Assembly (NCBI GenBank): GCA_963851325.1
Contig: CAWKOR010000001.1
Location: forward strand, 1,550,001-1,614,000
Direction of reading: 5' to 3'
DNA from: DATGKG01 sp963851325
GTDB taxonomy: Bacteria; Desulfobacterota; Binatia; Binatales; Binataceae
DNA length: 64,000 nt
Shown here one piece after another: positions 1 to 7,971 of this stretch (within the stretch, counting starts at the first letter, position 1; every line of letters begins with the position of its first letter). The translations under genes and the position numbers were made by a program. The notes under the pieces are model-generated. The model saw only the letters and a program-made list of their open reading frames with translations, was not told the DNA's origin and ran no database searches.

Positions 1-1
1 A

Positions 2-250
2 CGCGCGCTCGGCGAGACGATGGCGCTGGCGATGCTGGCCGGCAACGCCAACGTCATTAGCTGGTCGCTATTTTCTCCCGCCAATACACTGGCCGCGCTG
101 CTCGCGAATCATTTTCCGGAAGCGGATGCGGTCGAGGTGGGCGCGCTGATGTATGCCGCGTTGGTGCTGCTCGCGATCACCCTGGTGGTCAACGTGGTGG
201 GGACGCTGATTCTGCAGCGCGCCGACGCCGGCCTCAAAGGACTGCGCTGA
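2..250 (+). CDS. pstC: Phosphate ABC transporter permease PstC (3' end only)
   Basis: This is the C-terminal part of the inner-membrane permease that, with PstA, forms the channel of the high-affinity phosphate importer. The frame is open from the window edge and reads R-A-L-G-E-T-M-A, the cytoplasmic coupling loop that contacts the PstB ATPase, followed by an amphipathic stretch and a last hydrophobic helix (LVLLAITLVVNVVGTLIL). The TGA stop overlaps the pstA ATG in a TGATG junction, so translation is probably coupled. The N-terminal part lies outside the window. Confidence 0.9.
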   Translation, partial: RALGETMALAMLAGNANVISWSLFSPANTLAALLANHFPEADAVEVGALMYAALVLLAITLVVNVVGTLILQRADAGLKGLR

Positions 251-1206
251 TGGCTGATGTAGTCAACACTCCACCCGCCACCGACACCGGACCGCTCGAT
301 CCGGTAGCGCTTAAGGACCTTGAGTGGTCGCTGCGTCAGCCGCGATCGCTGTTCAGCTTTGCGATGAGCATGCTTACCGGAGCGGCAACTATCGCGGCGT
401 TGCTGCCGCTGTTCTCGGTGCTCTTCCTGCTGATCAAAAAAGGCATCGCGGGACTGACCTACACCGCTTTCACCGATCTGCCGCCCGCGGCGATGAGTCC
501 CGGCGGCGGATTCGGCAATGCGATCATCGGGACTTTTGTCATCGTGGCGATCGCAACTCTCATCAGCGTGCCATTGGGAATCTTCGCGGCCATCTATATC
601 ACCGAGTTCGGTCCCGATACGCGAACCGCCAGGGCGGTGCAATTCGCTGCCAAGGTGCTGACCGGACTGCCCTCGATTCTGGCCGGGGTATTCGCCTTCG
701 CGACGGTGGTGATCGTTACCGGAGGCTTCTCTGCTCCGGCGGCCGGAGTAGCGCTGGCGCTGCTGATGGTGCCGACCATCCTGTTGACCGCCGAGGAAGC
801 CATCAAGCGGGTCCCTCCAAGGATGCGCGAGGCGGCGGTCGGCATGGGCGCAACCCCCACTCAGGTGGTGGCCCGGGTAGTGGTTCCGACGGCCTTGCCG
901 GGCATCCTGACCGGTGTCATGCTCGCCATCGCCCGAGCTGCGGGCGAAACGGCACCCCTGTTATTCACCGCACTTTTCAGCGACTTCTGGATGAGCCGAA
1001 CCACGCCGCACTTCCTGCCCAAGACCATGGCCGACCTCATGAAACCGACCGCGTCGCTGGCGGTAATGATCTACAACTTCTCCGGCTCGCCTTTCGAAAA
1101 TCAGATTGCGATGGCATGGTCGGCCGCACTCGCGCTGGTAGTGATCGTTCTATTGACCAACATTGCGGGGCAAACCCTGGCCAAACGTACTTCTAGTATC
1201 AAGTGA
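250..1206 (+). CDS. pstA: Phosphate ABC transporter permease PstA
   Basis: Second inner-membrane permease of the Pst phosphate importer, 318 aa. About six hydrophobic segments are visible, starting near residue 40. The coupling-loop motif (REAAVGMGATPTQVV, then ARAAGETAPLLFTA) lies at about residues 195-240, as in PstA proteins. The start is the ATG sharing its A with the pstC stop. It is followed by pstB after 10 nt. The cytoplasmic N-terminus of about 35 residues (rich in P, T and D) is a little longer than in E. coli PstA. In this family expression usually depends on PhoB, but the promoter is outside the window. Confidence 0.93.
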   Translation: MADVVNTPPATDTGPLDPVALKDLEWSLRQPRSLFSFAMSMLTGAATIAALLPLFSVLFLLIKKGIAGLTYTAFTDLPPAAMSPGGGFGNAIIGTFVIVAIATLISVPLGIFAAIYITEFGPDTRTARAVQFAAKVLTGLPSILAGVFAFATVVIVTGGFSAPAAGVALALLMVPTILLTAEEAIKRVPPRMREAAVGMGATPTQVVARVVVPTALPGILTGVMLAIARAAGETAPLLFTALFSDFWMSRTTPHFLPKTMADLMKPTASLAVMIYNFSGSPFENQIAMAWSAALALVVIVLLTNIAGQTLAKRTSSIK

Positions 1207-1216
1207 GGAAACTCTG

Positions 1217-2035
1217 ATGTCCGCAGTCCAGATCCGAACCAATGGCAACATTCCATATAGTGATGAAACCTTGATCGATTGCAAAATCGAGGACCTCCAT
1301 TACGGCAAGTTCAAGGCGGTCCGCGACATCGCACTCAAGATTAAGAAGGGCACCATCACCGCCTTCATCGGACCCTCGGGATGCGGCAAGAGCACCGCGC
1401 TGCGATGCCTCAATCGGATGAACGATCTGGTGCGCGGCTTTAACTTCCGCGGGCACGTGATCTTTCGCGGCCAGGACATCTACAAGCCAAGCGTCGATCC
1501 GGTCGCGGTGCGCCGTCACATCGGGATGGTTTTTCAGCAGCCCAATCCGTTTGCGATGAGTATCTATCGCAACGTGGCGTTCGGCTTGCGCCTCAATCGC
1601 TACAAGGGAGCGGTCGGCGAAAAGGTCGAACAGGCGCTGCGCCAGGCGGCGCTGTGGGATGAGGTCAAGGACAAACTGCATACCAGCGGACTCGCGCTCT
1701 CCGGCGGACAGCAGCAGCGGCTATGCATAGCGCGCGCGATCGCGACCGAACCCGCGGTGCTTTTGATGGATGAGCCGTGCTCGGCGCTCGACCCGGTCGC
1801 GACCCATAAGATCGAAGAGTTGATGAAAGAGCTCAAAAAGAACTACACCATCGCGATCGTGACCCATAATCTGCAGCAGGCGAAGCGCGTCGCCGACATG
1901 ACCGCATTTCTGTACGTCGACACCACGCAAGGCGGACGTACCGGCTATCAGGTCGAGTACGGGCCGACGAATGCGCTGTTCGAAAATCCCAAAGAGAAGC
2001 ATACCCAGGAATATTTGAGCGGCCAGTTCAGCTGA
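1217..2035 (+). CDS. pstB: Phosphate ABC transporter ATP-binding protein PstB
   Basis: Cytoplasmic ATPase that powers the PstCA phosphate channel, 272 aa, close to the usual family size. Walker A is GPSGCGKST (residues 52-60), the Q-loop is in VFQQPNPFAMSI, the signature is LSGGQQQRLCIARA, Walker B is VLLMDEPCSALDP and the switch histidine is in VTHN. An upstream in-frame ATG at 1163 lies inside pstA. The ATG at 1217 is preferred because GAGG (1205-1208) sits 8 nt before it and family alignment starts here. It ends the pst cluster; no phoU follows in the window. Confidence 0.95.
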   Translation: MSAVQIRTNGNIPYSDETLIDCKIEDLHYGKFKAVRDIALKIKKGTITAFIGPSGCGKSTALRCLNRMNDLVRGFNFRGHVIFRGQDIYKPSVDPVAVRRHIGMVFQQPNPFAMSIYRNVAFGLRLNRYKGAVGEKVEQALRQAALWDEVKDKLHTSGLALSGGQQQRLCIARAIATEPAVLLMDEPCSALDPVATHKIEELMKELKKNYTIAIVTHNLQQAKRVADMTAFLYVDTTQGGRTGYQVEYGPTNALFENPKEKHTQEYLSGQFS

Positions 2036-2393
2036 CCTCGCCCCTAACCCATTCCTTTTGGGAAGGAGAACCGGAACCGAATAGATAACGAGAGAGACTC
2101 ACGTCGAGTCACCGCGCTCCTGCACCTGGAAGCCAAGCGGGAGTGTGAAACTCCCGAAGCGTGGTAGTCGCGAAACCTCAAGTATCAGTTTCGTTTGCTT
2201 CATTCCCCTTCGAAATCCCCTTCCTCGCTTCAATGGAGGGCGTTAAGTCCGCCGACGCCGCGCGGCCAGTGCCTTGGCGCGGCGGCGTTGATGACGATTG
2301 CCCGCAAACATTGAACTTAGTGGGTTTGTTTTTGCACTTTCGACATCCGAAATCGGTGGTGTTTCCGGTCCTCCGCCAAGCCTCTGGATGCCG
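2036..2393. other. Gene-free stretch after pstB
   Basis: No convincing gene is seen. The first 60 bases carry a weak hairpin (ATTCCTTTTGGGAAGG, around 2050), possibly ending pst transcription. A T-rich motif (GTGGGTTTGTTTTTGCAC, about 2320-2338) is a second copy of the one that follows the hairpin at 2605, so the dispersed repeat begins here. Confidence 0.5.
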
Positions 2394-2604
2394 CTCGGCG
2401 ATGCCGAACCGTCGAGGCGCTGCGCGCAGGCCCTTCCCAAAGCCTCAGGGCCACTTCTCGGCGTTGCCGAGTCGTCGAGGCGCTGCGCGCAGGCCCTTCG
2501 CAAAAACCTCAGGGCCACTTCTCGGCGATGCCGAGTCGTCGAGGCGCTGCGCGCTGGCCCTTCGCAAAACCTCAGGGCCACTTCTCGGCGATGCCGAGAA
2601 GTGG
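2394..2604. repeat. Tandem 63-64 bp repeat ending in a perfect 12-bp hairpin
   Basis: Three consecutive units (2394-2456, 2457-2520, 2521-2583) share the order CTCGGC-GAT-GCCGAG, TCGTCGAGGCGCTGCGCG, CCCTTCGC, CCTCAGGGCCACTT. A fourth partial unit at 2584 closes a perfect hairpin: CCACTTCTCGGC (2578-2589), loop GAT, GCCGAGAAGTGG (2593-2604), followed by a T-rich stretch. A related element with different but still paired stem bases occurs at 37816-37842. The units lack variable spacers, so this is not a CRISPR array. Confidence 0.85.
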
Positions 2605-3221
2605 GTTTGTTTTTGCACTATCGACGATGAAAATTCGCCGCTAATCCTCATCTTTTTGAGGCCCTGCAACAGCGATGACGCATCGCGTATCCCGCGATCG
2701 AGGCGCCCACCGTACCGAATAATCGCCGTCGCGTCGCGAGGACCCGGAATCGTCGGCCTCCAAAGACCTGCACGGCGCAACCGGTCGCGTCGCGCCCGAA
2801 GTCGCGCGGCCTCGGCCGGATCCGCCGCAGCGATACGGTCGTTTAACTCGCGGTCGCGCGCCTGATGGTATTTCAAGGCCGCGAGATTCTCCCATCGCAG
2901 CATCGCGGCCATCCGCACGTAGGACTCCGCCATCGTCACGACGCAGCTTTCTTCCAGGATGCCTTGCGGCCTTAAGTCAACGCGCAGTCCACTTAGCGTC
3001 TCTTCGAAGTCCCGCTGCTGCGATGGAGTCCATCGCGCCTGTGCGACGAAGAATCCATGCTTGACCGGATTGCGGGCGACGCGCGCCTTTCCTGCGACAG
3101 TTCGCGGGCCGGTCGAGCGCGCAGCGTTGCGCCGATTTGCCTCGAGGCGCTGTGGCGTGAGCGCGAGCGGACGCCTGCGGAGATTAGACGGAGGGGTGAT
3201 ACGAACAGGGCTGGCTGCCAT
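2445..3221 (-). CDS. Conserved protein with ANRRNAxxSTGPRT-KARVARNxxKHG motif, repeat-derived tail
   Basis: 258-aa protein of unknown function. Residues about 20-60 carry the motif EANRRNAARSTGPRT, then GKARVARNPVKHGFF, which I know from many hypothetical proteins of soil bacteria (Acidobacteria, Planctomycetes and others). The middle is helical and rich in R, A and E. The last 65-70 codons are translated from the 63-bp tandem repeat and read SASPRSGPEV twice, so the tail is repeat-derived. The start at 3221 is chosen over 3266 because AAGGAGG (3231-3237) lies 9 nt upstream. It is not clear whether the native stop has been lost to the repeat. No function can be assigned. Confidence 0.6.
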   Translation of the reverse strand: MAASPVRITPPSNLRRRPLALTPQRLEANRRNAARSTGPRTVAGKARVARNPVKHGFFVAQARWTPSQQRDFEETLSGLRVDLRPQGILEESCVVTMAESYVRMAAMLRWENLAALKYHQARDRELNDRIAAADPAEAARLRARRDRLRRAGLWRPTIPGPRDATAIIRYGGRLDRGIRDASSLLQGLKKMRISGEFSSSIVQKQTHFSASPRSGPEVLRRASAQRLDDSASPRSGPEVFAKGLRAAPRRLGNAEKWP

Positions 3222-3389
3222 AGGGGCATGCCTCCTTGGAGAAGGGGCCGCAAAAGCCGCGGCCATAACCCCTTAGTATTTCCCTACGACTTGGAGTTGT
3301 CTAGCCTCAGGCGGACCTAACCCCCTGGCCCTCTTCCCCTACAGGAAAGGGGGAAAAGAAAGTTGCTCCCCCGTCACAGGAGAATCGAA

Positions 3390-3842
3390 TCAGGGCGTGC
3401 GAGCGAGAGGAGTAGTGTCCGTGTCGACAGTAGTCGGATTGGCAGGCGCCGCTAGAAGATGGGCCGACACCTCGGTAGGTTGGATTTCGTCATTGCCGCC
3501 CAGCCAATTGTCCACGAGCATGATCAGCGCGAGCGGCGGAAAAGCAAGCGCGCCCGGCGCATCGAGTAGAAACTTCTTCGGGTTTCGCGCCGAGGTCGTT
3601 CTGGTCTCGTATGTCACATAGCCTGGTTTTTCAATTCGAATCGAATGAGGGTCAGCACGAGTTAACTTCGCAGTCGTCGGGGTTCGCCCGAACTGCGTTC
3701 CGTCGATGGTGACGATGGCGTCTGAGGGGTCACTCGCGAATGAAACCTCTTCGTCCCTGCCGAAGATGGCGGTAGCGCAGCCTGAAATCTCGAAGACGAA
3801 TGAAATCATCAGTATTGCGGCAATCGAGCGGGAGGGTGTCAT
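3390..3842 (-). CDS. PEGA-domain lipoprotein
   Basis: 150-aa predicted lipoprotein. A hydrophobic signal (AAILMISFVF) ends in the lipobox ISGC at residues 19-22, so the mature protein should be lipid-anchored. Residues about 33-75 (SDPSDAIVTIDGTQFGRTP, then IRIEKPGYVTYE) match the PEGA-type beta domain seen in surface or cell-envelope proteins. A second hydrophobic patch (ALAFPPLALIMLV) follows. Its ATG overlaps the stop of the upstream lipoprotein gene by four bases (ATGA), so the two are translationally coupled. No precise function is known. Confidence 0.75.
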   Translation of the reverse strand: MTPSRSIAAILMISFVFEISGCATAIFGRDEEVSFASDPSDAIVTIDGTQFGRTPTTAKLTRADPHSIRIEKPGYVTYETRTTSARNPKKFLLDAPGALAFPPLALIMLVDNWLGGNDEIQPTEVSAHLLAAPANPTTVDTDTTPLARTP

Positions 3843-4420
3843 CGCAGGGCCTGCTCGAAGGCTGGGTCGGTGAATGCCTGATCGATTGCGCCGTCGGCGG
3901 CAGCCGCGATGATTCGCCCTGCGCTCATTCCGGTACCGGTGGTCCTCCCGAGCGGTTCGCTATGCTGTCCGGAATAGCCGTGGCCGAACACGATCCGGCG
4001 ACCACCGGCGGAATATACTTGCACCGCGATATCAATGGACGCTTGCGGATCGGAAAACATTGTCCCGACATTGCCGATCGAAGCCGATTGCAGCGTGACG
4101 AGAATCGTCTTGTGATCATCGGGCCTGGCGGCGGTGGCGGGATTCAGCGCTTCAACCGGCGCGAAGCCTTCGTTGGCCAACCTTTCGCGAAACTTCCGCT
4201 CGATGTAGTCGTTGAGTTCTGGTCCGGCTAGAAGATTGGTATTGTTCGCGACGCCGCTGACCCGACTGGCACGCGAATCGGCGACGCGCGCCAGACCGAT
4301 TTGAGGCGCACCCGGCTTTGCGGAAACAGTGGGTACTTCGGGGTAGCCGGTGTTGATGGCCCCCGCACAGGCTGCGACGAAGATTCCTGACACGATAAAC
4401 AGGCAGCGCGCGGAAAGCAT
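3839..4420 (-). CDS. YajG-like or unknown lipoprotein
   Basis: 193-aa predicted lipoprotein, first gene of a two-gene unit with the PEGA lipoprotein. The signal peptide MLSARCLFIVSGIFVAAC ends in a lipobox (VAAC). The mature part has the pattern IGLARVADSRA, then a stretch ending IERKFRERLANEGF, resembling YajG or similar outer-membrane lipoproteins that start with a beta strand and an amphipathic helix. An in-frame ATG 33 bases upstream (4453) would add 11 residues; 4420 gives a more typical signal. Neither start has a good Shine-Dalgarno. Family assignment is tentative. Confidence 0.65.
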   Translation of the reverse strand: MLSARCLFIVSGIFVAACAGAINTGYPEVPTVSAKPGAPQIGLARVADSRASRVSGVANNTNLLAGPELNDYIERKFRERLANEGFAPVEALNPATAARPDDHKTILVTLQSASIGNVGTMFSDPQASIDIAVQVYSAGGRRIVFGHGYSGQHSEPLGRTTGTGMSAGRIIAAAADGAIDQAFTDPAFEQALR

Positions 4421-4531
4421 CCGGATGCGGACAAGATAGCGAGCCCCAAGCATCGCAGCTTTGTAGCAGAACCAGCAGTCAGCTTGAAGGGGACCAGCAG
4501 GTGGGCGCGACTCAGAGCTTCATGCCAGGCT

Positions 4532-5017
4532 TCAATCGGAACTGTCGGGGCTGCCCGAGTGTAACTGGATGTAGTTCTCCAGCCCAATTTTCGGAATCAA
4601 CCCGAGCTGCGTCTCGATGAAATCAATGTGTTCTTCCTCGGCCTTCATGATCTCCGCCAGCAGTTCGCGCGAAACGAAATCACGGACGCCTTCGCAGTAG
4701 CCGATCGCATCCCGGAGGTCGACCAGGCCGAGCTGCTCCAGCTTGAGGTCGCTCTCCAGCACTTCCTTGACATTCTCGCCAATCAGCAACTTGCCGAGGT
4801 CCTGAAGATTGGGCAGCCCTTCCAGAAACAACACGCGTTTGATGAGCAGGTCGGCATGCTTCATCTCATCAATCGATTCATGCTTCTCGAAACTTTCCAG
4901 CTTGGTGACGCCCCAGTTCCCGAGCATCCGGGCATGCAGGAAATACTGATTGATGGCGGTCAGTTCGTTTTTCAACACCGCGTTGAGGCGCTGGATGACT
5001 CCCGGATCACCTTTCAT
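4532..5017 (-). CDS. bfr: Bacterioferritin
   Basis: Iron-storage protein of 161 aa forming a 24-subunit cytoplasmic shell that oxidises Fe(II) and stores it as a mineral core. The ferroxidase ligands of the family are all in place: E18, E51, H54, E94, E127 and H130. M52 (in DEMKHAD) is the expected haem ligand shared between subunits. GGGAG lies 6 nt before the ATG. It lies 155 bp downstream of bfd on the same strand, and both are probably transcribed from the Fur-type site at 5449. Confidence 0.96.
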   Translation of the reverse strand: MKGDPGVIQRLNAVLKNELTAINQYFLHARMLGNWGVTKLESFEKHESIDEMKHADLLIKRVLFLEGLPNLQDLGKLLIGENVKEVLESDLKLEQLGLVDLRDAIGYCEGVRDFVSRELLAEIMKAEEEHIDFIETQLGLIPKIGLENYIQLHSGSPDSSD

Positions 5018-5172
5018 GATTGGCTCCCTTCAGGATGAAGAACTATGTCGAGGCGGGCCCGTAAATGCGAGCGACTAGTCAAGTTTGCGGCGATTGGGTT
5101 CTCGTCGCAAGCGCGGTCCGTTTTTTCGAACTAGATATTGGGAAGTTGGGGCATCGTTTTTCGAGGGCCGGC

Positions 5173-5364
5173 TCAGGCGGCCGCTTCAGCGAACTCAGCG
5201 GTCGGGGCATCGAGGCGAGATAATTCCTTCACCAGCGGAACGCACTTGCCGCATTTGGGGGCGCATCCGAGCGCCTTGTAGATGTCCGATAGGCGGCCTT
5301 GTCGTTCCTGGCAAACTGAGCGGACCTGACCATCGGTGAAGCCATTGCAAAGACAAACGTACAC
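5173..5364 (-). CDS. bfd: Bacterioferritin-associated ferredoxin
   Basis: 63-aa [2Fe-2S] protein that in known systems docks on bacterioferritin and reduces its haem so that stored iron is released. The four cluster cysteines C4, C6, C38 and C41 are spaced exactly as in E. coli Bfd; C18 and C34 are extra. The start is GTG, with GGAGG 10 nt upstream. It is transcribed toward bfr and away from the Fur-type palindrome 85 bp upstream. The C-terminal A/E-rich tail is slightly extended. Confidence 0.93.
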   Translation of the reverse strand: MYVCLCNGFTDGQVRSVCQERQGRLSDIYKALGCAPKCGKCVPLVKELSRLDAPTAEFAEAAA

Positions 5365-5448
5365 TGAATGGATGCCTCCGTAGTCTCGCGATTCGAAGCG
5401 GGAATCGTCGCTAACCTCGAAATTAGCAAAATGGCGGGCGCTTGTAAA

Positions 5449-5463
5449 TGAGAATCATTCTCA
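5449..5463. promoter_or_regulatory. Putative Fur box upstream of bfd-bfr
   Basis: TGAGAATCATTCTCA is a perfect 7-1-7 palindrome matching the core of classical Fur boxes (GAGAATGATTCTC-like). It lies 85 bp upstream of the bfd GTG on the minus strand. That two iron-storage genes lie downstream supports iron control. No clear -35/-10 pair was identified with confidence. Confidence 0.7.
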
Positions 5464-5654
5464 GTTTCAACGCCCCGCTTCATACTCCCACCGGCTCGCG
5501 ATGTGGCGAACGACCTCGCAGGGCGCAGCTCGGCGCGAGGACGCTTACCGCGATTCATGGAATGACGGACGCATCGATCGTTAACGCCCAAGGTTTGTAT
5601 AATCCTGTGGGTCTGCTACAGGTCTGACGCAAATCACAACTCGACGAGCACATC

Positions 5655-6494
5655 ATGGCGCTGGCATTCCTTCTCATCATCGCGGTCGTTCTAATTGCGC
5701 TGATCGTTTTCGTGCGATTCTTTCGGAGCCTGCTTTCCGGACTGTTCCGCTTCGCATTTCTCCTCGCGGTAATTTTCCTCGCCATCGCCGGGACCGCCAT
5801 CCTGATGAATAACGAAACCATCTTCGATCGCCCGGGTGCGAAACTGCGTGCGACAAGGTTCCTCACTAAAAATTCCGCGGCGACCAGCGAGAACGGTTGG
5901 GGGGATGCTCCCTGCATCCTCGACAAACCCGCTATTGAGCAGCGCGCCAAAGAGGAAGAAGCGCGCGCCAAGCTGAAAAAGAAGCAGGAGGCCGAAGCCG
6001 CCGCCGCAGGGCAGCCAACCGCGATGGCGACCGCCGAGCCGACAGCCACTCCGACTCCCACTCAGGAAGAGATCGACGCCAACCTCTACGACGAGCTGAT
6101 GACGCGCAACTACATCTGCGAGGGCGACACGCCGGTGGCGATTCCGCGCGCCAAGCTGCTCGACTTCGTGCAGCAGACCATCGCGGAGCTCAAAGGATGG
6201 AAGCTGATCAACATCGATCAGCGCACCGGGGTCCTGTACTGCATTTACACTTCACGACTGCTCGGCCTTGAAGATGACGTACGAATCACGATCACGCCCA
6301 AGAGCGAAGTTGCGCTATGCTCGCAATCGAAAGTGGGCGAGCCGGAATCGGGTTCATTGTTGGGCTTCTTCCCCGGCGACTTCGGTGCCAACATAGGGCA
6401 CATCAAGCAGTTCTACGCAGCGCTCAAAGAGAAGACCGATCAGTTCTGCAACGAACTGGCAGAGAAACAGAAACCGAAGGGGCCTACTCGGTAG
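5655..6494 (+). CDS. Membrane-anchored DUF1499-like protein
   Basis: 279 aa. Two N-terminal hydrophobic helices (about residues 2-20 and 29-50) are followed by a charged coiled segment (E/K/A-rich, about 95-118) and a T/P-rich linker (TAEPTATPTPTQ). The C-terminal domain has the DUF1499 pattern: strand V-R-I-T-I, then SQSKVG and GDFGANIGHIKQF near the end. DUF1499 proteins have no firmly established role. The domain probably faces the periplasm. It precedes two DUF507 genes with a short spacing (6 nt to the next ORF). Confidence 0.7.
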   Translation: MALAFLLIIAVVLIALIVFVRFFRSLLSGLFRFAFLLAVIFLAIAGTAILMNNETIFDRPGAKLRATRFLTKNSAATSENGWGDAPCILDKPAIEQRAKEEEARAKLKKKQEAEAAAAGQPTAMATAEPTATPTPTQEEIDANLYDELMTRNYICEGDTPVAIPRAKLLDFVQQTIAELKGWKLINIDQRTGVLYCIYTSRLLGLEDDVRITITPKSEVALCSQSKVGEPESGSLLGFFPGDFGANIGHIKQFYAALKEKTDQFCNELAEKQKPKGPTR

Positions 6495-6500
6495 GTTTAT

Positions 6501-6773
6501 ATGCTTCGAGAAGTACAAATCGATTCGCTGGCCGCTTTCCTGGTCAGCGGGCTGATTGCCAAGGGCATCATCAAACCCAAGGCGGACCCAAAAGATATCA
6601 TCGCGCTGGTGGTCGAGTTTCTCTCGGCGAATTTCGAAACCGAGGCGCAGATCGATGAGGAAGCCGACCGCACCGCGGAAGACCTCGCGCGCAAAAATCC
6701 CGGCATGGACGTCACTCGCCTGCGCAGTCTGACCCGCCAGAAGCTGGCCGAGAAAAAAGGCTTCGTGCTTTAA
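6501..6773 (+). CDS. DUF507 protein, first of a tandem pair
   Basis: 90-aa protein with the DUF507 pattern: a helical N-terminus (REVQIDSLAAFLVSGLI), a hydrophobic helix, then an acidic stretch IDEEADRTAEDLARKNPGMD and a basic end. DUF507 proteins are short helical proteins of unknown function that often occur as adjacent pairs. Here the partner begins 44 nt downstream. It has no signal peptide, so it is presumably cytoplasmic. Confidence 0.8.
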   Translation: MLREVQIDSLAAFLVSGLIAKGIIKPKADPKDIIALVVEFLSANFETEAQIDEEADRTAEDLARKNPGMDVTRLRSLTRQKLAEKKGFVL

Positions 6774-6817
6774 ACCGCGCATCATCGAAAGCAGGATCAT
6801 CCAGGCAGGATCATCGC

Positions 6818-7096
6818 ATGAAGTTGTCGGAAGAAAGAATTTTGTTCCTCGCGCGCGAATCGCTGGCGCAAATCCGCGACGAGGGCCTTGCCGAGATCGC
6901 CAACTTTCCGCTCGCTTTGCGTCAGGCGCGCGAGTTGATCGCCCAATGGAACGAGAAGGGAGATGAGGTCGATCAGGCGGTGCGGCGCAAGATCACCTCG
7001 CAGAAGCGCAACATCGTCGAGGGCAGCGACGAATGGAACATCCTGTTCCGGCGCTATCGCGATGAAGAGCTGCGCAAGAAGGGCATTTTGAAGTAG
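6818..7096 (+). CDS. DUF507 protein, second of a tandem pair
   Basis: 92-aa paralogue of the preceding gene with the same fold pattern: MKLSEERILFLARESL, a long helix, and the closing segment RRYRDEELRKKGILK typical of DUF507 C-termini. The two share only modest identity, so the duplication is old. It is the last gene of this plus-strand group; the next gene is convergent, 17 bp away. Confidence 0.8.
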   Translation: MKLSEERILFLARESLAQIRDEGLAEIANFPLALRQARELIAQWNEKGDEVDQAVRRKITSQKRNIVEGSDEWNILFRRYRDEELRKKGILK

Positions 7097-7113
7097 ACCT
7101 TGCCCCATTGCCC

Positions 7114-7923
7114 TCACTCCTTCCGCTCGCACGCGCGCACCAGTTCCAATCCCGTGCCGTAGCGCCCACCGCGACGCCACAACCGCGCGAGGTCACGCTG
7201 CGTGGGTTTTAGATCGTAGGTCGCCCCCTCTCGGGCCTGGGCGCGACGAGGCGCGGTGCCCGCTTCGATGAGTCGCACCGCATCGATCAGTGCCTGCGCG
7301 CCGGGCCGCGCCACCATACCCATCAAGCCCGTCACGCTGGTTCCCGCGGGAATCGCCAGCTCGCGTTGCAGGAGGATTTCTCCGGTGTCGATGGCCTCGT
7401 CGATCCAATGCACCGTGATGGCGCTGCGCTCGTCGCCGGAGGCGACCACCCAGAAGCTTGGGGACGGCCCGCGATGCTTCGGCAGCGGCGCGGGATGCAT
7501 ATTGATGGCGCCGTATCGAGCCACAGCAAAGGCCTCGCGCTTGAGCCGTTGGTTGAAATAGATCCCAATCAAAAGATCCGGCTTCATCGCTTGAAGCGCC
7601 GCCAGGGTGCCGGCGCTGTTGATATCACGGGTGCCGATTAACGGAACCGCGCAGGAGGCCGCGAGCGTTCGTAAACGGGGCGGGAGCTTTGATGATCGTT
7701 GCCTGCGCCGAAGCCACCAATGCCACTGAACCTCGAGCGCGCGCACTGCGGCCACCACGAACATCTGCCGCAATCGCCGCCACACCGCGCGCCGCCTGCT
7801 CACACCCCTGATCGCCGCGGTCGAGGCCACGATGCCCACCACCATGCCGGGCAACTCGCGCAGCACTGCCTCCACGATGACATCGGGCACCAGACTGTCG
7901 CGGGTGAGGAGAACTATTCGCAA
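7114..7923 (-). CDS. Formyltransferase-family protein
   Basis: 269 aa. The formyltransferase catalytic pattern is visible in the middle: N and H in YGAINMHPAPLPKHRGPSP and the aspartate in IDEAIDTGEILL, matching the Asn-His-Asp triad of Fmt, PurN and sugar N-formyltransferases. The N-terminus (MRIVLLTRDSLVP) is a Rossmann-like start. It lacks the typical C-terminal tRNA-binding domain of Fmt, so a sugar or cofactor formyltransferase is more likely than initiator-tRNA formylation. An R-rich insertion lies at residues 40-80. It lies 48 nt downstream of the Gfo/Idh/MocA gene on the same strand. Confidence 0.75.
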   Translation of the reverse strand: MRIVLLTRDSLVPDVIVEAVLRELPGMVVGIVASTAAIRGVSRRRAVWRRLRQMFVVAAVRALEVQWHWWLRRRQRSSKLPPRLRTLAASCAVPLIGTRDINSAGTLAALQAMKPDLLIGIYFNQRLKREAFAVARYGAINMHPAPLPKHRGPSPSFWVVASGDERSAITVHWIDEAIDTGEILLQRELAIPAGTSVTGLMGMVARPGAQALIDAVRLIEAGTAPRRAQAREGATYDLKPTQRDLARLWRRGGRYGTGLELVRACERKE

Positions 7924-7971
7924 TTGGGACCTGCGCTGCGAGATGATCCATCGGCGCGCATCGCACGCGAG

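Noticed and set aside
2394..2600. CRISPR-like array of three units
   Set aside because: Units of 63-64 bp follow each other without variable spacers and contain an internal hairpin; they also overlap a coding region.
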